Positions 28,610 to 37,465 of a DNA stretch of 64,000 nt are shown here, piece by piece (the first letter of the stretch is position 1; every line of letters begins with the position of its first letter). The position numbers and the translations under genes are program-made. The notes beneath the pieces are model-generated. The model did not search any database, was not told where the DNA came from, and saw only the letters and a program-made list of their open reading frames with translations. Origin of the DNA: CAWAHD01 sp963781785 (lineage in GTDB: Bacteria; Planctomycetota; Planctomycetia; Isosphaerales; Isosphaeraceae); assembly GCA_963781785.1 (NCBI GenBank), contig CAWAHD010000002.1, positions 806,001 through 870,000 on the forward strand. The letters are read 5' to 3'.

Positions 28610-28820
28610 TCTCTCGAAGTACCTGCGTCTCGCCGAGACCGAGCAGATCGTGATCACCCGGCACGGAAAGCCGGCGGGGGTGCTCATCGGCTTCGGATCC
28701 GAAGACGATTGGTTCGACTATCGTCTCATGAATGATCCGAGGTTCCTTCGGCGCATCGAAGCCGCACGGCAAAGCATTCGGGACGGAAAGGGCATTCGCC
28801 TCGAGGATCTCGAGGAATGA
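28575..28820 (+). CDS. Phd/YefM-type antitoxin
   Basis: An 81-residue protein starting MKTVPLSEVKDDLSKYLRLA, with ITRHGKPAGVLIGFGSEDDW, the classic Phd/YefM DNA-binding N-terminal pattern. The C-terminal RRIEAARQSIRDGKGIRLED region would be the toxin-binding part. Its ATG at 28575 lies inside the toxin gene, in another frame, so the two are translationally linked. It neutralises the upstream RelE-like protein and probably represses the promoter. Confidence 0.82.
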   Translation: MKTVPLSEVKDDLSKYLRLAETEQIVITRHGKPAGVLIGFGSEDDWFDYRLMNDPRFLRRIEAARQSIRDGKGIRLEDLEE

Positions 28821-29171
28821 CCGGGCGCGGTCTCGGTTCGGTTCTCACAAACCACGCGCCGCCGCACCGACGCCTGCGACGGACATCCGTCGCGACCGGC
28901 CGCAGGCGCGGGGAGGACCGTCAACGCGGTCATTGCTTTCGGCATTTTGCTCATGACGCGCGCTCGACCATCGCGGCCGTAAGTAGGTCTGGTGAAGCTC
29001 GCTACGATTGACGGAGGGCCGCAAAGTGCTGACGACCGAACAGGTGAATATGCCCCACGGATCAATGGAGTTTTGTACGTCGAACAAGGACTTACGTTGA
29101 ATTGTCGGTGTAAAGCCTGGACTCGTAATCAGAGTTAACGGTTCGTGGTCTACGGATGGAGGTCGAAGGCC
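28821..29171. other. Intergenic stretch, nothing recognised
   Basis: 351 nt between the antitoxin and the next gene. The first part is GC-rich and its right part is noticeably lower in GC. Short ORFs here are Arg-rich frame shadows. A ribosome site GGAGG for the downstream gene is at the right end. Confidence 0.5.
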
Positions 29172-29603
29172 ATGGGAGCGATTGAGGACTTGGCTAAGAA
29201 GTTCGCGACGTTCTGCGAGAGGCAGGACTCGCTCCCCGTGGTCAGCTTAGAGGAGTTCTTCGAGGGGAACGATGTTCGTTACTCGATGGGGGCGAATCTG
29301 AGCGATGAACAGCACCCAGGCATCCAGGGATTCTTCCGACTACTGCGCTCGATCCGGGATAGACCGGATGTCCAGGACGTTTTCGTCGAACTTCGTCATT
29401 ATGATGGTGCAGACGAATGGCCGTACTCCGATACGGTTTTCATTGTCACATCGGCGCTGAGAGATGCGATCGAGAGGTGGGTAGAGGAATTGCACCCCAC
29501 TGAAATCTTCGAGGGGTGGGGCGTGAGGCCGGAAATCAAGACCCCTTTGCGCGAGAGCCAACTGAGGCCACGGATGCATGTGTGGCGCGCATGGTGGGAT
29601 TGA
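29172..29603 (+). CDS. Hypothetical protein, 143 aa
   Basis: Soluble acidic protein starting MGAIEDLAKKFATFCERQDS, with PVVSLEEFFEGNDVRYSMG, an acidic middle and a C-terminal Trp-rich end (RPRMHVWRAWWD). GGAGG upstream of ATG 29172 supports this start over 29145. Not recognised. Its size, acidity and position next to a toxin-antitoxin pair and a DUF4288 gene resemble immunity-type proteins, but no motif proves this. Local GC is below that of the flanking metabolic genes. Confidence 0.6.
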   Translation: MGAIEDLAKKFATFCERQDSLPVVSLEEFFEGNDVRYSMGANLSDEQHPGIQGFFRLLRSIRDRPDVQDVFVELRHYDGADEWPYSDTVFIVTSALRDAIERWVEELHPTEIFEGWGVRPEIKTPLRESQLRPRMHVWRAWWD

Positions 29604-29710
29604 AAACTGAGTCGCCGGCCCCGTAAAGGCTCGCTAATGGCTCACCGCTGCCATCCTGCGCGAGGTCCGTATCGGTGGCCTACCGCAAGCGAGTCCGCTT
29701 GGACGCTTCG

Positions 29711-29790
29711 TCAGTCCACTTGGCCCCACACTCGCTTTAGTCGCGCGACCTGCTCGGGGCTAAAAGTTTCACCGCTGAAAAAGTAAGAAA
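29711..29790 (-). pseudogene. Possible 3' remnant of a truncated gene
   Basis: On the minus strand, the frame before the stop at 29711-29713 reads SGETFSPEQVARLKRVWGQVD, which looks like a genuine C-terminus, but it has no start and is cut off by the adjacent 534-residue gene in another frame. It could be the tail of a gene disrupted when that element arrived. The rest of the 29604-29802 gap holds nothing else. Confidence 0.3.
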
Positions 29791-29802
29791 AGATTTTGGT
29801 TT

Positions 29803-31407
29803 TTAGGTGGCCTCGAGTCCGGCGGTTTGGAGTAGCTCTTTGAGTGCTCGGCGGACTTGGCGGAATTCTTTTTGCAGAGGGGGCTGGGGGGAGCCGACTT
29901 CCGGAGGCTCATCCAGAGGTTCCCCTATTGTGCCGTTGAGGCACTCTTTGAGTTTGATGATCGCTGTGCCTTGGGCCATCCCCTGGGGCGTCAGCACGTA
30001 GCGCGTCGTTCCCTCCAGTTTGCGAAGCAATCCCTTGGCCTGCAACTTGAGCAAATCGTAGCGAAGTTGAGCCGCCGTATAGTCGTCAGGGCTCAGCCCG
30101 AAACGGCGGTGCACGTAGCTGCGTAGCTCGCGGTTGCGGAACCCGGTGATGATGTGGGCAAACTGAAGCACTGCCGCCAGCACCCAAGTCAGACGGAGAT
30201 TATGCAGGTGAATGCCGGGCACGCGTTGTCCCTGTGCAGGGACAGTGGGCTGTCCGAGCTTCTCCACAAAATCAGCCGCGACCGTGGTGTGGTCGATGGT
30301 GTCTTGCCAGCGCAACAGGCGTTGATTGCAGTGGTCCATACAGCGCAGCAGATAAGGCAGGTTGACGAGCGCCTTGCCGGTGCCGAACTCGCGCACGTCG
30401 TGCGTGCATGTCTCCGTGCGGAGGCCCGCTCCTTGTTTGTTGTACTGTTTGATGTAGGTCTTCTTGTGCCATGCCTTCAGACAATAATCTTCCTGGGTGG
30501 TGCGATAGACGCGACCACCAGTGCGGCGGGCCTGCACTTGGCGTTGGAAGAGACGGCTGATGACATGCGGTTGGCCAACGACTCGGCCCCGGTCCAGCAA
30601 CCGACCGAACAAGGCGTTGAGCCGGGTGGCCGTGGCGAAGATCAAGTTATGACAGCGTTCAACTTGGTCCAGATACCACTGGTAGGTGAACCCTTCACGG
30701 CGCGCCGCCGGGGTCAGCAAGGGAATACAACGATAGACCCAGCGATTGCAAAAAGCAGCGATGGTTTGAGGTGTGAGCGCCTCACAGGCGCGATGGAAGA
30801 CGTTCGGTTTGTCCACGGCCACGAACAGGTTATCGCGCATCTCGAAACCGACCTGGCGATTGCGCAGTTGCTGGGCCACGAAATGGTGGCCATTGAGGCA
30901 GACGGTGACACCAAAGGGCGCGTAGCTGCTGATGCGGATGGAATTGCCGACGCCGAACTGGCGATCCTTGATGAAGAAGTAGTAGTGATTGACGCGGCGG
31001 CGGCCACGGGCGATCTTGCGTGTTCTGTCCTCTCCGTGCTTGGGGACGTAGGAAACGAACGATGAAACTTCCTCCTGAACTTTGATGATGCAGTAAATGG
31101 CTTCATCGCGGTCAGCCACGCGGTCCAGGAACCGAGCAGCTTGATCAACGTGCCCCTCACCGGGCTTGGCCGCGAGCAGCGGGATGCCGTTCGTTTGGGC
31201 CAACGCCTCGACGGACTGCACGAACTCAGTGGTGAGCTCTTGGAGGTCGCGGGGCTCGATCCAGTCGACACCGCGGAAGCGCTGAAAGAAGGCACCGAGC
31301 ATTCCCACATTTTGCAGTTTCATGATGTGGCCGCGGACGCGCATGCGGTCGATGAGGGAATACTCCAGGGTGATGTCCTCGGCAAACCGCTCGGCTAAAC
31401 TGGTCAT
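29803..31407 (-). CDS. Large protein of a multi-copy environmental family, function unknown
   Basis: A 534-residue protein starting MTSLAERFAEDITLEYSLID. Marks that I recall from a widespread uncharacterised family, often in several copies per genome, are SYAPFGVTVCLNGHHFVAQQ, KKTYIKQYNKQGAGLRTETC, and ending in a winged-helix-like region (YDLLKLQAKGLLRKLEGTTRY). The RTET segment and repeated occurrence hint at a mobile or nucleic-acid-acting protein, but no DDE, HUH or recombinase signature is visible. ATG 31407 is preceded by AGGAG; a 7-bp palindrome lies about 45 nt upstream. It is flanked by a truncated fragment on one side and a DUF4288 gene on the other. Confidence 0.6.
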   Translation of the reverse strand: MTSLAERFAEDITLEYSLIDRMRVRGHIMKLQNVGMLGAFFQRFRGVDWIEPRDLQELTTEFVQSVEALAQTNGIPLLAAKPGEGHVDQAARFLDRVADRDEAIYCIIKVQEEVSSFVSYVPKHGEDRTRKIARGRRRVNHYYFFIKDRQFGVGNSIRISSYAPFGVTVCLNGHHFVAQQLRNRQVGFEMRDNLFVAVDKPNVFHRACEALTPQTIAAFCNRWVYRCIPLLTPAARREGFTYQWYLDQVERCHNLIFATATRLNALFGRLLDRGRVVGQPHVISRLFQRQVQARRTGGRVYRTTQEDYCLKAWHKKTYIKQYNKQGAGLRTETCTHDVREFGTGKALVNLPYLLRCMDHCNQRLLRWQDTIDHTTVAADFVEKLGQPTVPAQGQRVPGIHLHNLRLTWVLAAVLQFAHIITGFRNRELRSYVHRRFGLSPDDYTAAQLRYDLLKLQAKGLLRKLEGTTRYVLTPQGMAQGTAIIKLKECLNGTIGEPLDEPPEVGSPQPPLQKEFRQVRRALKELLQTAGLEAT

Positions 31408-31450
31408 GGGAGGCTCTCCTCGATACACGTGATGGGACCGAGTCCCGCAA

Positions 31451-31467
31451 GGAGAGTTATACTCTCC
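31451..31467. promoter_or_regulatory. Palindrome upstream of the 534-residue gene
   Basis: GGAGAGT TAT ACTCTCC is a perfect 7-bp inverted repeat around a TAT spacer, lying between the divergent... actually same-strand DUF4288 gene and the 534-residue gene start. It could be an operator or a terminal structure of a mobile unit; nothing decides between these. Confidence 0.35.
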
Positions 31468-31487
31468 TGCCGATGAGAGAGCCTCCC

Positions 31488-31880
31488 TCATTCCTTTCCC
31501 GGTTGAAGGTTCACTTCACTAGGTAATTCTCCGAGCGGTGTGTCACGGCCTGCCTCCCATCGGATGGCCCCGAGTTCACTCGAGGGTGGGATGAGTTCGC
31601 CCACCTGGTCCCAGACCGATTGGACATCGAAGAACCGGCCGCAGATCTCGGTCCCATGCCCCAGTTCGTTGCCGATAACGGTCAAGTGCGAGACCCCAAG
31701 CAGCCGCATCGCGGACGGCGGCGAGGCGGCGTTGGCGAGTCCCCACGCGACGGCCTTCTGGTACGCCTCCGTGGCGTCGTCGGCCCGGAGCAGCACGTCG
31801 CATGACTCGCACTGATACTCGGTGCGGTCGGGCTGCTGCGGCTCGGCGAACAGGATCTCCGCAAGGTACCACACTACCAA
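31488..31880 (-). CDS. DUF4288 domain protein
   Basis: A 130-residue protein starting VVWYLAEILFAEPQQPDRTE, then YQCESCDVLLRADDATEAYQK and an AxxxG helix, matching the short DUF4288 fold often seen among polymorphic-toxin immunity proteins. The middle VSHLTVIGNELGHGTEICGR and the acidic C-terminal region fit that fold. It is encoded 80 nt upstream of the 534-residue gene on the same strand. Function as an immunity protein is inference; no cognate toxin is evident beside it. Confidence 0.65.
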   Translation of the reverse strand: MVVWYLAEILFAEPQQPDRTEYQCESCDVLLRADDATEAYQKAVAWGLANAASPPSAMRLLGVSHLTVIGNELGHGTEICGRFFDVQSVWDQVGELIPPSSELGAIRWEAGRDTPLGELPSEVNLQPGKE

Positions 31881-32446
31881 CGCACTCCCGCGGCCTGGCG
31901 GCCAGATTCAGCGGCCCGACATGCCGACCACCAGGCAAGTCTGGACACTACTCCAGGCGTTACTGATCCCAGCATCGTCCCGCGCCCGGCTGTCCGCGCC
32001 AACTCTAGTTGGCGCGGACAGGTGGGCTCGGGAGCGGGGCTGGAAGTCGTGGGCGGGTCCCGGATCGTCGGAGGCCGGAATCGAGGGACGGTAAGCCGCG
32101 CAGACCATGTCGAACTCGCAGGGGATGGGAGGCTATTCGTCAACAGCGCTCAGCGATGAGCCCTTGGCCCCTGAGCAAAAACGTTGGAAAGCCTGATCCA
32201 TATGGTGCATACGCCAAGTCTCGATACGCTGACGTCCAGGCTGAAGGCTCTGGAGTCTTCTGCTCAAGAACCAGGGGCTGGAAACGACCGAGAGATGGCG
32301 TGAAAATGCGGGTGACGATCAGTGTTCAAATGGCCCGATCGCCGTTTGGGGGTTCTCCCCATCTCACATGACTCACAGCTCCATTACCGGACCGGCACAC
32401 GGTCCGCGATGGGAATCGAAGTGCGGGGCGGACGTTCGAATACAGC
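31881..32446. other. Gene-poor stretch containing a strong hairpin
   Basis: 566 nt without a convincing gene. It holds the inverted repeat at 31984-32027 and otherwise only frames with poor coding character. It looks like the decayed middle of the accessory stretch. Confidence 0.5.
31984..32027. repeat. Long inverted repeat (15-bp perfect arms)
   Basis: CTGTCCGCGCCAACT and its exact complement AGTTGGCGCGGACAG are separated by two bases. Outer bases GCCC/GGGC extend the stem past one mismatch to about 20 bp. No T run follows. It could be a solitary dispersed palindrome. Confidence 0.75.
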
Positions 32447-32560
32447 ATGGCCTCGGTGAACTTGCCGGAAGCAGCTATGGACACGTTGTCGCTTTCTATT
32501 GCAGGCGCCGCGTTCTGGACCACATCGTTGGTGCAGCCGACAAGGAAAAGGAAGCCATGA
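32447..32560 (+). CDS. Possible small protein coupled to the next gene
   Basis: A 37-residue frame starting MASVNLPEAAMDTLSLSIAG and ending RKRKP. The stop overlaps the ATG of the following gene (ATGA at 32557), an arrangement common in translationally coupled pairs. The open frame also extends leftward without another start codon. No ribosome site is evident and nothing is recognised in it, so it may be the 3' end of a larger broken gene. Confidence 0.3.
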   Translation: MASVNLPEAAMDTLSLSIAGAAFWTTSLVQPTRKRKP

Positions 32561-32956
32561 ACGAGAGAACAGCGAAGACCTATCTTTCGGGCGCAGAAAA
32601 GGACTTTAGCCGCAGCGATTCGGGAGGTCCCGGAGCAGGTCAAATCAGCGTTCGAAAGAGCGTTTCGCGGGTGGAAGGACACCTGGTTCACAGGGCCCCT
32701 CTCCATCAGTTCCGACCCGAGCGACCGAGCGTCGGGACAGGAATATCACGAGCTGATCTCGCTGGGCCAAGCAATCATCCCTCTCGTTCTGGAAAAGTTG
32801 GCGGACCCCGAGAACTTCATGGCCCTGCAGCTCTACGATGCGCTCCAGACCGACGTGAATCTTCTCGTGCACATCGAGCCTGACGACGACCGCATCCTGG
32901 ATGGCGAGCAAGGCCGTGCTCGCAGAACCGTCCAGGCGTGGCTCGCCAACCGCTGA
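32557..32956 (+). CDS. Hypothetical protein with a frameshift near 32605
   Basis: The ATG at 32557 follows AAGGAAAAGGAAG and reads MNERTAKTYLSGAEKDF. The next frame then gives a convincing acidic helical protein: REVPEQVKSAFERAFRGWKD, YHELISLGQAIIPLVLEKLA, FMALQLYDALQTDVNLLV, ending VQAWLANR at the stop 32954-32956. The second frame has no start codon of its own after an in-frame stop at 32558, so a one-base shift near 32605 is the simplest reading. Not recognised. It ends the low-density accessory stretch. Confidence 0.45.
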
Positions 32957-32957
32957 A

Positions 32958-32981
32958 GTCAGGCTCGAAAGCCCGACCTAC
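32958..32981. repeat. Single copy of the GTCAGGCT-type palindrome
   Basis: GTCAGGCT CGAA AGCCCGAC followed by CTAC matches the units at 17411-17520 with small changes. It begins just after the stop of the preceding gene, as extragenic palindromes usually do. Confidence 0.65.
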
Positions 32982-33038
32982 AAAAGGACGCGGTTCTTGG
33001 GTCACGCGTCGGGGCGTTCTTCATTTGAATAACTCCCT

Positions 33039-34371
33039 TCAATCCGGCAGCTCTCGCCCATGCGTCTCCGGCGCAAACTTCAGGATCAACAGCCCGACCC
33101 AGAACAACCCCGACAACACGACGACGGCCCAGCGCAGGCCCAATGCCGAGCCCAGCGATCCGCGCACCAGCAGAATCACCGCTCCCAGCACCCGGCCCAC
33201 ATTGAAGCAAACGCTCGAGCCCGTCGCACGCAGGCGGGTCGGAAACAGCTCCGGAAAGTAGATCGCATAACCGGCATGCATCCCCAGCACGAAGAACGCC
33301 ATCACCGGCAAGAGCCACAAGGCTTGAGCATAGCTTGTCGCGGCCATGAATGTGACGGGAGCCGTCACCGCGGCTCCCACGTGATAAACGGCAAACGCAA
33401 GCCTCCGCCCGCGCCAGGACGCCAGCGGGGCAAACGACAGGAGCCCCAGCAGGCCGCCGGTGAAATTCATGACAAGATAGGCACGGCTCGAGAGCGCCTG
33501 CTGCACGTCTTTGGGCACCCGGTTGGCGAGGATCAGGCCGACGAGCTCCGGGCTCCAGGCAAAGATTCCCCAGAACGTCGCCAGCCCGATCGTGGCCAGG
33601 CCCAGGCCCAGGAGGGCACGTGACCGCCACGGACCGCGCCCAAATAACTCGCCCAATTCGCCGAACGCTCGACTCGGCGAAAGCCCGGCGGATGCTGATC
33701 CGTGAGTCAAGCTCCCCGGAGCCGGCGATGCGGTTTTGGCGACTTCCCTCGCACCAAGCCACCGATCGGGCTCACGAAGACTCATTCGAATCCAGAAGAC
33801 GAGCAAGGCCGGCGCCAGCCCGAGCAGGAATCCCATGCGCCATGCCCCCGGCGCCACCAGGACCATGCCGGTCAATGACGCCAGACCGGTGCCAATCACG
33901 CTCGACGCGTGGAAGATGCCCGAGGCCCGGCGCGGGCTTGGGCCGGGAATGTCTCGGCGACCAGGGCCGCCGCCAGCGCCCATTCGCCCCCGGTGCCGAG
34001 CGCGACCAGGAACCGCAGCAAGTGCACCTGGAATTCGGAACGGGCAAAGGCGGTGAGCGCAGAGAAAACCGAATACACGAGGATCGTCACCGCCATGATC
34101 CGCACCCGGCCGAATCGATCGCCCAGAATGCCGAAGAGCAGGCCCCCCGCCGCGCCCCCAGAAGGAAGACGGCGAATCCCAGGTTGCCCTGCCATTCCAC
34201 CGAACTGGGATCGCCACCGGCCAGCTCGGTAAACATCGGCGTCTTGAAGATCGTGAACAACTGACCTTCGTAGACGTCGAACACCCAGCCTGCTGACGCG
34301 ATGGCCAGCACCATCCACGGCCCGGCTCCCAGACCGGAATACCATCGCGGCGGTCTCGCCGGGTCGGACAT
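33039..34371 (-). CDS. MFS transporter, two frameshifts
   Basis: A twelve-helix major facilitator of the sugar/acid-proton symporter type. N-terminus: YSGLGAGPWMVLAIASAGW, VFDVYEGQLFTIFKTP; signature loop GILGDRFGRVRIMAV between helices 2 and 3; then EFQVHLLRFLVALGTGGEWA; C-terminal half GMHAGYAIYFPELFPTRLRA with the second-half motif, ending APETHGRELPD. The parts sit in three frames. Near 34157 a run of five Gs needs a sixth (FLLGA to AAGGLLFG), and near 33930 a CC needs to be CCC (FPAQARA to ASGIFHASS). Both are homopolymer positions. Start ATG 34371. Substrate unknown; the loop and PETHG end suit organic-acid or sugar transport. Confidence 0.82.
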
Positions 34372-34407
34372 GAAGCCAGCTCGCTTCTTGTCAAGGACTG
34401 ACCACGT

Positions 34408-35910
34408 TCAATCAGCGGCAGCAGCCAGTGGCTCGGTCGCTTGTTTCCGCAACAACGAGTGGCGGCGGCCATAGCCGAAGTAGATCAGGAGACCAAGCAC
34501 CAGCCAGACGACCAGCCGGACCCAGTTCTCCCTTCCCAGGGAATACATCATGTAGCCGTTGACCAGCACACCCATGGTCGATACCAGCGGCAGCCACGGA
34601 GCCCGGAACGGCCGCGATACCTGGGCATCGGTCACACGCAAGAGCCAGACAGCCCCCGACACGACCACGAACGCAAACAAGGTTCCGATCGACACCAGGT
34701 CGGCCAGGAATCCCAAGGGCGCCAGTGCGGCCGCGGCTGCCACCACGACGCCGACCAGAATCGTCGATTTCCACGGCGTCTTGAACCGGGGATGCACCGC
34801 CGCGAAGATCCCTGCCGGCAGGAGGCCGTCGCGCGCCATCGCCAGCAGGATCCGCGGCTGGCTCAAATTGCCAACCAAGAGCGAGCTGGTCATGCCGGCC
34901 AGGATGCCGAGCGTCACCAGGCTGCCGGCAAAGGTCAGCCCATGCACATAAAGCGCTGCGGAAATCGGGGCGTCCTTGTCGATCTCGGGCGAGGGGACCA
35001 TTCCCGTGAGCACGATCGCCACGGCGACATAGAGCACCGTGCAGGTCACAAGCGCGCCCAGGATGCCGATCGCCAGGTCGCGCTGGGGCCGCCGGGCTTC
35101 CTCGGCGTGCGTCGAGATCGAGTCAAATCCAATGTAAGCGAAGAAGATCCGGCCGGCTCCCTCGGAGACCCCGGTCCACCCCTTATGTTCGTTCAAGAAT
35201 GGCCGCCAGTTCTTCGGGTTCAAGTGCACCGCGCCGATCGACACCACCACCAGGATCACTGCAATATTCAGCAGCACCATCACCAGGTTGAAGCGGGCGC
35301 TCTCCTTGATGCCGATCACCAGAATGGTCGTGATCACGGCCGTGATCGCGATCGCCGGAAGATTGAACCACGGCATGCACGTCTGCCCATCGGCCAGGGT
35401 GACCGTCTTGTGCAAGAAGCTGCCGGTGCTCATATCGAAGTCCCACGGCGCGGATGTCAACCGGGGGTCGAGCTGGATGTGCAGGACGTCTCGCAAGAGG
35501 GCGTTCAGATAGTTGGACCAGCCGGCGGCCACGACGCTCGATCCGATCGCATACTCGAGGATCAGGTCCCAGCCGATGATCCAGGCAATCAGCTCGCCGA
35601 GCGTCGCATAGGCATAGGTATAAGCACTGCCGGCGACGGGGACCATGCTCGCCAGCTCGGCGTAGCAGACCGCCGCGAACCCGCAGCCGATGGCCGCCAG
35701 CACGAACGATAGCATGAGCGACGGACCGGTGATCTCGCGGGCGACCATACCGGTCTGCACGTAAAGACCGGTGCCGATCGTGGCCCCCACCCCCAGCGCG
35801 GTCAAGGCGAGGGGACCCAGCCGCCGTTGCAGCCGCTCTCCCTCGTTCATCTCGCCGATGAGCTGCTGGACACCCTTCCGGCGAAACAGGTTGGACGAAA
35901 ACAATCCCAT
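34408..35910 (-). CDS. APC-family amino acid permease
   Basis: A 500-residue cationic-amino-acid-type permease. About twelve to fourteen membrane segments: LGPLALTALGVGATIGTGLY (the consensus first helix with GxGIGTG-like loop), GPSLMLSFVLAAIGCGFAA, ELIAWIIGWDLILEYAIGSS, and so on to LVVWLVLGLLIYFGYG. The loop after helix 5 and RIFFAYIGFDSISTHAEEA are family marks. The frame is open upstream to 36258 but that part is Arg/Pro noise; GAGGA eight bases before ATG 35910 (MGLFSSNLF) sets the start. Likely imports amino acids into the cytoplasm by proton or sodium coupling; together with putA and the hydroxyproline enzymes it fits amino acid use. Confidence 0.87.
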   Translation of the reverse strand: MGLFSSNLFRRKGVQQLIGEMNEGERLQRRLGPLALTALGVGATIGTGLYVQTGMVAREITGPSLMLSFVLAAIGCGFAAVCYAELASMVPVAGSAYTYAYATLGELIAWIIGWDLILEYAIGSSVVAAGWSNYLNALLRDVLHIQLDPRLTSAPWDFDMSTGSFLHKTVTLADGQTCMPWFNLPAIAITAVITTILVIGIKESARFNLVMVLLNIAVILVVVSIGAVHLNPKNWRPFLNEHKGWTGVSEGAGRIFFAYIGFDSISTHAEEARRPQRDLAIGILGALVTCTVLYVAVAIVLTGMVPSPEIDKDAPISAALYVHGLTFAGSLVTLGILAGMTSSLLVGNLSQPRILLAMARDGLLPAGIFAAVHPRFKTPWKSTILVGVVVAAAAALAPLGFLADLVSIGTLFAFVVVSGAVWLLRVTDAQVSRPFRAPWLPLVSTMGVLVNGYMMYSLGRENWVRLVVWLVLGLLIYFGYGRRHSLLRKQATEPLAAAAD

Positions 35911-36262
35911 CCGGACGTTCCTCATGCGAGCGATTCGTGTGCGAGCCGTTCGATTCGGGCGAGTGGGCCGGTCGCTTTCCCTTGACCGGGCCCCGGCAGG
36001 GAGGTGCCGCGAGCCAGAGCGCCGCCCTGGAGCCCGCGCTCGCAACCCGATTGGCCGAGCAAACAGACTACGATAGGCCAGCGCGGAACGCAAAGGCACC
36101 CGTGACTGACGCGGCGGGCGCCCTCCGCAGGGTTTCCCTGAATTTCCCAAGCCGGCGGCTATCGTGCCGCAATGAGATTCCATACAATCGCCAACTGGAG
36201 TGTCGTCATTCTCCCTGCGTGACCACTGCGCCAGGCCGAGAAGGCCTGGAGGGCACACACTG
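35911..36262. other. Divergent intergenic region
   Basis: 352 nt between divergent genes, holding both promoters. No gene, repeat or recognisable operator was found. Confidence 0.5.
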
Positions 36263-37452
36263 ATGTCGCTCGATGCGAGTCAAGACTCCGGGCGTCTCCG
36301 CTCGCTCGATGCCTACCGCGGATTCGTGATGCTGGCCATGGCGACCGGGGGGATCGCCACGTTTGCCGGCATGGAGAACTCGGGCGACAGTGTCCGGGCC
36401 CTCTGCTCTCAGGTGCTGGCGCAGCAGTTCGATCACGTGCAATGGCGCGGCGGCGTGTTCTGGGACCTGATCCAGCCGTCATTCATGTTCATGGTCGGCG
36501 TGGCGATGCCGTACTCTTACGCCAGCCGGCGCGCCGGGGAGACGGCTGGGTTCGCATGTTCGGCCACGCACTCATTCGCTCGCTAGTCTTGATCGCGCTG
36601 GCCGTTTTCCTGGCGTCCAGCGGCAGCCCGCAGACAGTCTACTCCTTCACCAACGTGCTGGGACAGATCGGCCTGGGATATCCCTTCGTCTTCCTCTTCC
36701 TGGGCCGCCGCCCGGTGGTTCAGCTTGCCGCGGCGATCGCGATTCTCGCTGGTTACTGGGCGTTCTTTGCATACTGGCCGCTTCCCGGCCGGGGCTTCGA
36801 CCGCGGCCTGAACGGCGCCAACGAGTCGCAGCTCGCGATGAGCGGCTTCTTCGCCCACTGGAACAAGAACGCCAACGCCGCGGCGGACTTCGACCGGTGG
36901 TTTCTCAACCTCTTTCCGCACCCGGCGGACCATCCATTCGCGTTCAATCCCGGCGGCTACGCCACGTTGAACTTCATCCCCTCGATCGCGACGATGCTGG
37001 CGGGCGTTCTGGCTGGGGAACTCCTGAGGTCCAGCCTGAGCCGCACCAGGAAGGCGCAGGTTCTCCTCGTCGCGGGGGCCGCCTGCTGGGTGGCCGGGCA
37101 AGCTCTCGACAGCACGATCTGCCCGATCGTCAAGCGCATCTGGACGCCCTCGTGGGTCGTCGCGTCGACCGCCTGGACCTGCTGGATGCTGGCGGCCTTC
37201 TACGCCGTGATCGACGTGAGGGGGTTCCGGCGGTGGTCATTCCCTCTGGTGGTCGCCGGCGCCAACCCGATCGCAATCTACCTGATGTACCAGCTCATGA
37301 AACCGTTCGTGATCGGCTCGCTGCGCACGCACTTCGGCCGGGAGATCTTCAGCGGCCCGGAGGGCCCGCTCATGCGCGGGCTGTCGTTCCTCGTGGTGCT
37401 CTGGCTGATCTGCCTGTGGCTCTATCGCCGCAAGATCTTCATCAAGATCTGA
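36263..37452 (+). CDS. DUF5009-type membrane acyltransferase, one frameshift
   Basis: Multi-helix membrane protein of the heparan-alpha-glucosaminide N-acetyltransferase-like (DUF5009) group. N-terminus MSLDASQDSGRLRSLDAYRG carries the family LRSLDAYRGFxM element; the WDLIQPSFMFMVGVAMPYSY segment is the second helix. Later helices include SLVLIALAVFLASSG, YPFVFLFLGRRP and SFPLVVAGANPIAIYLMYQL. The frame changes near 36537, where a GGGG run needs one more G (RRAG to DGWVRMFGHALIRS). GGAGG precedes ATG 36263. In relatives the protein moves acetyl groups across the membrane onto sugars; that activity here is inference. Confidence 0.8.
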
Positions 37453-37465
37453 GGACGCCGATTCC

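Noticed and set aside
30154..31065. 303-codon plus-strand frame opposite the 534-residue gene
   Set aside because: No family features or ribosome site; the minus-strand frame is longer, intact and has a ribosome site.
34441..35712. 423-codon plus-strand frame opposite the amino acid permease
   Set aside because: Gln/His/Arg-rich shadow; the minus strand has clear transmembrane helices.
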